Positions 34,465 to 40,152 of a stretch of DNA of 40,152 nt are shown in pieces (position 1 is the stretch's first letter; every line of letters begins with the position of its first letter). Both the position numbers and the translations under genes were made by a program. The DNA is from Salibacterium aidingense DSM 18341 (lineage in GTDB: Bacteria > Bacillota > Bacilli > Bacillales > Marinococcaceae), in contig NZ_AUCI01000031.1 in assembly GCF_000429685.1 (NCBI RefSeq), positions 1 through 40,152 of the forward strand. Direction: 5' to 3'. The notes below the pieces were generated by a model. It was not told the origin of the DNA. It saw only the letters and a program-made list of their open reading frames with translations, and searched no databases.

Positions 34465-35130
34465 ATGTTCAAAAGACCTGATTTTGCTCAACATCCTTTT
34501 TTTGAAGGAAAACACCATTTTCAACATGGTCACTTCTTTAAGGGAGACAGTTTCGACAGGGAATCGGGGATGAAAGCCAGTAATTTCGAAAAACCAGGTG
34601 GGTTTCATTTCTTTGCAGGCAAAAGCTCCGGGGGAGATTATGGTGGCGAGCGTTTTTTCAAGCGAGGCGATATTAAAATTGTCTTGTTAAAATTGTTACA
34701 AGAACAGCCAAGACATGGATACGAATTAATTAAAGTACTCGAGGAAAAGTTCAAGGGATTTTATTCGCCCAGTCCCGGTTCTGTTTATCCCACCCTTCAA
34801 ATGCTCGAAGACCAAGATCTTGTCAATATTATCAAGGAAGGGCGGAAAAAAGTTTATCATCTTACAGAGGAAGGACGAAGCTATTTAGAAAACCATCAAA
34901 ACGAAGATCCCTTTGTTTCAAGAATGAATATGCTTGAGAATGAGAATCTAGATGAAATGCAGACTTTACGATCTGACATTAAGGATTTATTCTATGAATT
35001 TATTAGGGTAGGCCGTCAAGTTATGAAAAACCCCGAAAAAAAGGAACAACTACAAAATTTACTCGAAGAAACCAAGATAAAGCTTTCGAAAATTACCGAT
35101 AACAATAAAAAAAGCAGAGATGAAGAATAA
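34465..35130 (+). CDS. PadR-family regulator with His/Phe-rich N-terminus (YqjI-like)
   Basis: A 221-residue regulator. Residues 1-65 form an unusual extension rich in His (10, 17, 18, 21, 23, 48), Phe and Gly, as in E. coli YqjI, where such a region binds nickel or iron. Residues ~66-145 are the PadR winged helix (IKIVLLKLLQEQPRHGYELIK, then FYSPSPGSVYPTLQMLEDQDLV). The C-terminal ~70 residues are helical, likely for dimerisation. ATG with AGGAGGG seven bases upstream. Two identical operator cores in its promoter indicate autorepression. No target other than itself is adjacent. Metal response is inferred. Confidence 0.85.
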   Translation: MFKRPDFAQHPFFEGKHHFQHGHFFKGDSFDRESGMKASNFEKPGGFHFFAGKSSGGDYGGERFFKRGDIKIVLLKLLQEQPRHGYELIKVLEEKFKGFYSPSPGSVYPTLQMLEDQDLVNIIKEGRKKVYHLTEEGRSYLENHQNEDPFVSRMNMLENENLDEMQTLRSDIKDLFYEFIRVGRQVMKNPEKKEQLQNLLEETKIKLSKITDNNKKSRDEE

Positions 35131-35173
35131 TATCCAGAAAGCTTGCTTTAATAAGGGAGTATAAGTCAGATTC

Positions 35174-35214
35174 CCCCATGACCGTCCTCTTTTTAAGAGA
35201 TGGCCATGGGTTTA
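35174..35214 (+). terminator. Terminator after the PadR gene
   Basis: CCCATG (35175-35180) pairs with CATGGG (35205-35210), and CTCTT with AAGAG inside, with small bulges; TTTATT follows. Confidence 0.65.
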
Positions 35215-35317
35215 TTGAAGCGTAGAAAACGTTTAAAATCTATATACTATAAGCAAATCTTGGGAAGGTAAAACACTTCTTTAGAATTCTTTATTTCATC
35301 TGGGAAAGGAGCAGACC

Positions 35318-35737
35318 ATGGAAAAAGTATTGGATCACATCGGGGTAGCAGTGAGAAATATCGAGGAGAGTATTCATTTTTATACCAATATCCTAGGAGG
35401 ATCATTCATTGATCGTTACACCAGTGAGGCGGAGGGGGTGGAAAGTGAAGTTGTGGTCCTCCACGTGAACGGGGTGCAGATGGAACTGCTGGCCCCGACA
35501 AATAACACGACTTCTCCCATCGCACGATTTATTAAACAAAAAGGAAAAGGAGTCCACCATATCGCCTACCGCGTCCACGATCTAGACGAAGCACTGGTCG
35601 ATTTACAAAACCGGGGGATCCGGGTGCTGGAACACACGTTACGGACCAACAAACATGGCAGGCGGTTAATCTACTTAAATCCTGCTGATACGGAAGGAAC
35701 GATTATCGAGTATTGCGATTATCCCGCTCCTAACTAG
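35318..35737 (+). CDS. mce: Methylmalonyl-CoA epimerase (VOC fold)
   Basis: A 139-residue enzyme interconverting (2R)- and (2S)-methylmalonyl-CoA in propionate/branched-chain catabolism. It has DHIGVAVRNIEESIHFY with metal ligand His7, QMELLAPTNNTTSPIARFI, KGKGVHHIAY with His80/His81, and EGTIIEYCDY with Glu131. All match the family. ATG with AAAGGAG ten bases upstream. It stands alone; in other Bacillaceae the gene neighbours methylmalonyl-CoA mutase or carboxylase subunits, none of which is here. Other VOC enzymes are possible but fit less well. Confidence 0.86.
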   Translation: MEKVLDHIGVAVRNIEESIHFYTNILGGSFIDRYTSEAEGVESEVVVLHVNGVQMELLAPTNNTTSPIARFIKQKGKGVHHIAYRVHDLDEALVDLQNRGIRVLEHTLRTNKHGRRLIYLNPADTEGTIIEYCDYPAPN

Positions 35738-35760
35738 CGTAGAGGGAAGATGGTCCCATC

Positions 35761-36330
35761 TCACCCCTCCTTTGTATTAGGATGAATAAATCGTTTAATG
35801 CCTATTACAAACCAATACGATATATAAGCAATGGAGATATCAATAATCAATACGTAAAATTGATTCATTCCACGGTCGAATTCCACTAAACCTATGACGT
35901 TTTCTAAGGACATAAAAACATAAACAAATATCGCACTTAAAATGACCGTATACACATAAAAATTTTTCTTGTGATTCGTGCAATACTGATATAACAGCAG
36001 AAATCCGATAGGAAGCAAAGATGTCGTCACGGTTAAAGCAAACGGCAGCAAGGGGGTCAGAAAACGGGTATGAATTAAATAATTTTGGTTTTCCAGGATT
36101 AAATCAATGTATGTCCAAAGTAAATGAATGGTATATCCATAACAAAACAGTTCAAATATCCTTTTTCTGTCTATAAAATAAAGCAGAAATAGAGGAAGGA
36201 CCAATAACGATAAAACGAGCCAGAACTCCCAGGTTCCCAAATTCGAATAATCGCTCCAGTAGGAAGAAATAAGCGAATTTAACTCTTCTCTCTTCTCCTG
36301 TATCTGCACCCAATACTCCCTGTAACTCAT
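35761..36330 (-). CDS. CBO0543-like multi-pass membrane protein
   Basis: A 189-residue protein with six or so hydrophobic helices. The blocks YWSDYSNLGTWEFWLVLSLLVLP, YFIDRKRIFELFCYGYTIHLLWTYID and the closing FVIGIKRFIH match the Bacillaceae CBO0543 family of unknown function. ATG 36330 is chosen because AGGAGG lies nine bases upstream; the frame runs back to 36390. It is divergent from the Crp/Fnr regulator, and the FNR-like box at 36426-36440 lies between the two genes. Confidence 0.72.
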   Translation of the reverse strand: MSYREYWVQIQEKREELNSLISSYWSDYSNLGTWEFWLVLSLLVLPLFLLYFIDRKRIFELFCYGYTIHLLWTYIDLILENQNYLIHTRFLTPLLPFALTVTTSLLPIGFLLLYQYCTNHKKNFYVYTVILSAIFVYVFMSLENVIGLVEFDRGMNQFYVLIIDISIAYISYWFVIGIKRFIHPNTKEG

Positions 36331-36425
36331 AAACACGGTCCTCCTAAAACGTTCCTTCTTTTTTAATGTTTCCACTGCCAGGGCATTCATGCAAAAAAGG
36401 TTATTTTTTATTTCATCTTCTATAT

Positions 36426-36440
36426 ATGATTAATATCAAA
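36426..36440. promoter_or_regulatory. FNR-like binding site
   Basis: ATGAT-TAAT-ATCAA matches the FNR consensus TTGAT-N4-ATCAA at 9 of 10 defined positions. It lies between the divergent Crp/Fnr and CBO0543-like genes, so it may control both. Confidence 0.55.
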
Positions 36441-36504
36441 CGAAGTGGCTCATTTTAAAAAAGAAGCGATAGGAAAAGAGAGGACAGGAGGGATCTCGCA
36501 GAAA

Positions 36505-37158
36505 ATGGAAGGACATCACCTTAAAACGGAATGTATCAAGCTTATTCCTATTTTCCAAAAATTGGATAATGAAGAAGTAGAACAGATCGCCTCTCTCAGC
36601 ACGATGCAAAGATACGGCAGAGGAAATGTAGTTTTTCAGGCTGGAGAACAGAAAGACCATCTTTACCTGGTTCAGAAAGGACGTGTTAAAATAACTCGCG
36701 GGACAGGAGAAGGAAACGAACAACTGCTTCAGGTGTTGGAGGCCGGCGATATTCTGGGGGAGCTTGCTCTGTTTTTCCAACAAACACACGAGGCGGATGG
36801 CAAAGCCGACACGGCTGCAGACATTTTTGTCCTCTCCCGTGAAGCCTTCCACCCTTTTCTCCGGAACCATCCGGAAATTTCCATGAAACTGCTGCAGGAA
36901 GTCAGCGAACGTCTGCATAAGGCAGAAACCCTCGTGCATCAATTATATGCTGCACAGGGAGAAATGCAGCTCGCTTCGTACTTACTCGAATTAGCCGAAA
37001 AACAAAAGAGTACAAGCATCACGCTTCCGATGAGCAAAAAAGATATGGCCTCCTATCTCGGCCTAAATCAGGAGCAATTAAGCAGGCAGCTGGGAGAGTT
37101 ACAAAATCAAGGCTGGCTCCGGCAGCAGGGACACCGCCATATCCAGCTTCTAGATTAA
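36505..37158 (+). CDS. Crp/Fnr-family regulator
   Basis: A 217-residue regulator. The cNMP-binding-like sensor is at ~10-125 (LYLVQKGRVKI, ILGELALFF), the dimer helix follows, and the C-terminal HTH reads MSKKDMASYLGLNQEQLSRQLGELQNQGWL. A lone Cys near residue 9 (KTECIKLIPIF) occupies the place where E. coli FNR has a Cys cluster, so an Fe-S sensor is unlikely; a redox or ligand signal is possible. ATG 36505 is chosen because GGAGGG lies upstream, though the spacing (13) is long; a GTG at 36445 opens the frame further with no good site. An FNR-like box precedes it. Confidence 0.84.
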   Translation: MEGHHLKTECIKLIPIFQKLDNEEVEQIASLSTMQRYGRGNVVFQAGEQKDHLYLVQKGRVKITRGTGEGNEQLLQVLEAGDILGELALFFQQTHEADGKADTAADIFVLSREAFHPFLRNHPEISMKLLQEVSERLHKAETLVHQLYAAQGEMQLASYLLELAEKQKSTSITLPMSKKDMASYLGLNQEQLSRQLGELQNQGWLRQQGHRHIQLLD

Positions 37159-37175
37159 TGTGGAACAGACTTTTT

Positions 37176-38054
37176 TTATCCCGCCTTTCTTGCTGCTTCC
37201 GCTTTATCCATTCCCTTATTTTTCAGGAACATGTAAAAGGATGCCCCAAATATGACAACGTAGCCTGCAACGCTGAGTAATGTCGGAATCTGGCCGAACA
37301 GGATAATGCTCAGCAGGGCCGAATACACCACGGTGGAATAAAAGAAAATGGAAATCTCGCTCGCCGGGGCAAACTTATAAGCGAGCGTAATACCAAATTG
37401 ACCGACCGTCGCACAAGCCCCGGCCAAAAGCAGTAATACCCATTGCTGCCAGCTCATCGGTTCATAATACAATACCATGAACGGCAGAAGGATGAGCGTC
37501 GTGAAGAGTGAAAAATAAAAGACCACGGTATAATGCTTTTCCCGGCTGCCAAGAACGCGAAGAAGGGTGTAGGCGCCTGCTGCGAATATGGCCCCCAGTA
37601 CCCCGGCCATATAAGGCAGCACTTCTACAGAAAATTCCGGCTGAATAATAAATAAAGCACCGGCAAATGCGATCAGCACGGCAATCATCTGATACCGGCG
37701 GGCGCTTTCTTTCAGAAAAACTGCCGAAAAAATAATGAGGATGAACGGGCTGAGTTTGTTAAGCATCTCCGCATCAGACAGCACAAGATGATCAATGGCA
37801 TAAAAGTTCAAAATAACGCCGACGGCACCGAGGATGGAGCGCCACAACAGTACCTTCTGATTTTCCTTTTTCCCAAAGATCCGTTCTTTATGATGCAGTA
37901 CAAAACCTAACGTGATAACGGCCGCGACAATATTACGAAAAAATGCCTTCTGCATTGTCGGCAAGTCTCCGGAAAGCTTCACAAAAGCCCCCATAAGCGA
38001 AAACCCCAAGGCAGAAACCAATAATAATATAATTCCTTTATTCCGATCAGACAT
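37176..38054 (-). CDS. EamA/DMT-family transporter
   Basis: A 292-residue protein of ten predicted helices in two EamA repeats (first opening GIILLLVSALGFSLMGAFVKLSG, second with GVLGAIFAAGAYTLLRVLG). Drug/metabolite transporters of this kind export metabolites or amino acids. ATG 38054 is chosen because GGAGG lies 8 bases upstream; a TTG at 38069 falls within that site. It converges on the Crp/Fnr gene. A substrate cannot be assigned. Confidence 0.85.
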   Translation of the reverse strand: MSDRNKGIILLLVSALGFSLMGAFVKLSGDLPTMQKAFFRNIVAAVITLGFVLHHKERIFGKKENQKVLLWRSILGAVGVILNFYAIDHLVLSDAEMLNKLSPFILIIFSAVFLKESARRYQMIAVLIAFAGALFIIQPEFSVEVLPYMAGVLGAIFAAGAYTLLRVLGSREKHYTVVFYFSLFTTLILLPFMVLYYEPMSWQQWVLLLLAGACATVGQFGITLAYKFAPASEISIFFYSTVVYSALLSIILFGQIPTLLSVAGYVVIFGASFYMFLKNKGMDKAEAARKAG

Positions 38055-38166
38055 CTGCTGTTCCTCCAATTCTTTAAAACCTAACGTCCACCGGTAGACT
38101 ATATTAATATAAAAATCAGGTTATGGAAAGAAATCTGTTTGGTTTCTCTCCAATACTAAGTTATAA

Positions 38167-38508
<342 letters not shown>

Positions 38509-38590
38509 CGAAAAAATAAGGAAGTCGTACGATCACTTTCTTGGCGGAAGCAAATCTAATGCCTTTTGAAAATAGAAAATAGCTGAAAAA

Positions 38591-38626
38591 GGGATGCCCC
38601 ATCGTTTTGGGACACCCCATTTTTTT
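38591..38626 (+). terminator. Intrinsic terminator after the SDR relic
   Basis: GGGATGCCCCA and TTGGGACACCCC form an imperfect GC-rich stem (38591-38618), followed by ATTTTTTT. It was probably the terminator of the decayed dehydrogenase. Confidence 0.7.
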
Positions 38627-38854
38627 GACAAGCGGGAATCAGGCAGATGAGCAATTCAGACTGGGCGCTCATCCATTGTTTCACCAGATTAAAATGTCAA
38701 AATATTTGATGTTATTTATCTTCTATTTGTTTTACATATTGGACTACACGACAATACCTCATTCATGATATAGTATATATGTGATTTTGTGCAATTACAT
38801 AATTCCCTGAATTCGAAGAGGGTATTTTACTACCATAAAAGGAGTGTTACGTAC

Positions 38855-39742
38855 ATGAACGAGAAACACTTTGAGCAGATGAAAAATGGCAAAGGATTTA
38901 TTGCCGCATTGGACCAAAGCGGCGGCAGCACACCAAAAGCGTTGGCTCTGTATGGCGTTACAGAGGATCAATATTCAGGCGAAGAGGAAATGTTCGATCT
39001 GGTCCACGAGATGCGTACCCGGATTATTACTGCCCCTGCCTTTGACTCCAGTCAAATTATCGGCGCCATCCTTTTCGAACAAACGATGGACCGCGAAATT
39101 GAAGGGAAGTATACGGCTGATTATTTGTGGGAGAAAAAAGGCGTGGTTCCGTTTTTGAAAGTCGACAACGGCCTTGACACGGAATCCAACGGTGTACAGC
39201 AGATGAAGCCGATCGGGGACCTGGAGGACAAGCTGAAACGTGCCAATGAACGTAATATTTTCGGTACCAAAATGCGTTCTGTGATTAAAGAGCCTAACCC
39301 GGAAGGCATTAAAGCCGTGGTAGATCAGCAGTTTGAAATCGGTCAGCAGATTATTGAAGCCGATCTGGTACCGATTATCGAACCAGAAGTGGACATTAAC
39401 AGTACAGATAAAGAAAAATGCGAAGAACTGCTCAAAGCAGAGATCCTGAAGCATCTTGACCAACTCGGTTCGGATGATCATGTCATGCTGAAACTGACTA
39501 TCCCAACTGTTGCCAATACGTATAAAGAGCTGATCGAGCATCCAAATGTGGTTCGCGTGGTCGCCCTTTCCGGCGGTTACGAAACTGAGACAGCCAACGA
39601 AAAGCTGAAAGAAAACAATGGTCTGATTGCCAGCTTCTCCCGTGCCCTGACCCAGGATTTAAACGTAAACCAGTCGGAAGAAGAATTCAACAAGCAGCTT
39701 GGACAAGCGGTCACCTCGATTTATGAAGCTTCTATCACGTAA
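38855..39742 (+). CDS. fda: Class I fructose-bisphosphate aldolase
   Basis: A 295-residue glycolytic/gluconeogenic enzyme of the bacterial class I (Staphylococcus Fda) type, which splits fructose 1,6-bisphosphate through a Schiff base. It has [37 protein letters not shown], and VMLKLTIPT with Lys213 in the Schiff-base position, then [12 protein letters not shown] 38855 is chosen because AAAAGGAG lies upstream; the frame extends to an ATG at 38789 with no site. It stands alone and is followed 15 bases later by the structured repeat. Bacillaceae usually also have a class II enzyme elsewhere. Confidence 0.92.
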   Translation: MNEKHFEQMKNGKGFIAALDQSGGSTPKALALYGVTEDQYSGEEEMFDLVHEMRTRIITAPAFDSSQIIGAILFEQTMDREIEGKYTADYLWEKKGVVPFLKVDNGLDTESNGVQQMKPIGDLEDKLKRANERNIFGTKMRSVIKEPNPEGIKAVVDQQFEIGQQIIEADLVPIIEPEVDINSTDKEKCEELLKAEILKHLDQLGSDDHVMLKLTIPTVANTYKELIEHPNVVRVVALSGGYETETANEKLKENNGLIASFSRALTQDLNVNQSEEEFNKQLGQAVTSIYEASIT

Positions 39743-39757
39743 AATGAGACAAAAATT

Positions 39758-40053
39758 AAAAAAGAGACCGGGACAAAAGATAAGAGGAATGTTGAAAACC
39801 TGAACATCTCGTCTTCTATGGTAAACAGTACTTCCTAAGCGTCGTCAACATACGAAGACTCCTGTGGGAACAGCACGTGTCTCGAGACCCCGCAGGCAGA
39901 GGGTTTCTGCCGAGGAGGCTCGAGCCGTGCCCACGGAAAGCGAAGTTTTTGACGGAGCGATAAATAGGACAGAACGAAAATTTCCGAACGATTTATGGAT
40001 TAATCGTTCGGAAATTTTTATCTTATAATGGTATTGTCCCAAACTCTTTTTTT
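39758..40053. repeat. Structured Bacillaceae dispersed repeat, copy 2
   Basis: Direct copy of the element at the window's left end. Its termini are inverted: AAAAAAGAGACCGGGACAA (39758-39776) against TTGTCCC-AAA-CTCTTTTTT (40034-40052), 16 of 19 matching. The core keeps GTGGG/CCCAC (39864-39868/39930-39934), GCACG/CGTGC, CTCGAG twice, and the GGCAG/CTGCC hairpin (39895-39899/39907-39911). The 39982-40013 hairpin with T-run follows, which may also terminate the aldolase transcript. No gene is seen from 39743 to the window end. Confidence 0.8.
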
Positions 40054-40152
40054 CGCGGGAATATCCCCAGATAAGAAAAAAGGGATAAAGCTCTCCCCAT
40101 GGCAGATAAACTATAACACTAAGTATATCATCGTGTTTTAAAAAATTTTAAA

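Noticed and set aside
38646-38672. GATGAGC/GCTCATC inverted repeat upstream of the aldolase gene
   Set aside because: Short, no T-run, no regulator nearby; not distinguishable from chance.

Overview
The window reads as a chromosomal segment of a spore-forming, low-to-moderate GC member of the Bacillaceae, probably one of the halophilic or alkaliphilic genera. The reasons are a gerA-type germination receptor operon, Gram-positive ribosome binding sites of the AAGGAGG type, a Bacillus-type Zur operator, DUF3231 and DUF1641 proteins, and Bacillaceae dispersed repeats. The genus is inferred. No rRNA, tRNA, CRISPR array, transposase or phage gene was found.

Layout. 1-357: a structured dispersed repeat, whose sister lies at 39758-40053. 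364-8198: a CDF cation transporter; a Fe-S rich molybdopterin dehydrogenase of the formate dehydrogenase type with a DUF1641 partner; a membrane-anchored PstS-like protein; DUF4260; DinB; a WYL regulator. 8199-10051: a repeat-bearing non-coding stretch, an orphan zinc-binding lipoprotein gene (znuA type) under two Zur boxes, and a 53-residue Tyr/Pro-rich small gene. 10190-11095: a general-stress-type SDR.

11092-20925 is the most distinctive block. A six-gene minus-strand run (gerAA, gerAC, gerAB, DUF3231, a small membrane protein, DUF3231) faces a plus-strand pair (small membrane protein, single-unit DUF3231). A further DUF3231 gene and a frameshifted multi-pass membrane gene follow. Four DUF3231 paralogues packed round a germinant receptor suggest that these ferritin-like proteins work in the spore.

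20955-27668: CsaA, a membrane protein, a YafY/WYL regulator divergent from a VOC protein with a palindrome between them, a third repeat-family member, two small membrane proteins, and an OmpR-type two-component system divergent from a SHOCT protein. 27754-30139: an aldo/keto reductase with a divergent MerR regulator and a textbook 19-bp-spacer promoter, an AraC-family remnant, and an alkyltransferase-like protein with Ser in place of the catalytic Cys. 30151-34332: a LacI-controlled sugar oxidoreductase/isomerase operon with a clear promoter and operator and no transporter. 34385-38054: a PadR regulator with a His-rich N-terminus and two operator copies, a methylmalonyl-CoA epimerase, a CBO0543-like membrane protein, a Crp/Fnr regulator with its own candidate FNR-like box, and an EamA exporter. 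38176-40152: a decayed acetoin/butanediol dehydrogenase, class I fructose-bisphosphate aldolase, and the second structured repeat.

Much of the window is small regulator-target pairs, several with visible operators. Start sites were moved to internal codons wherever a ribosome binding site decided the matter.
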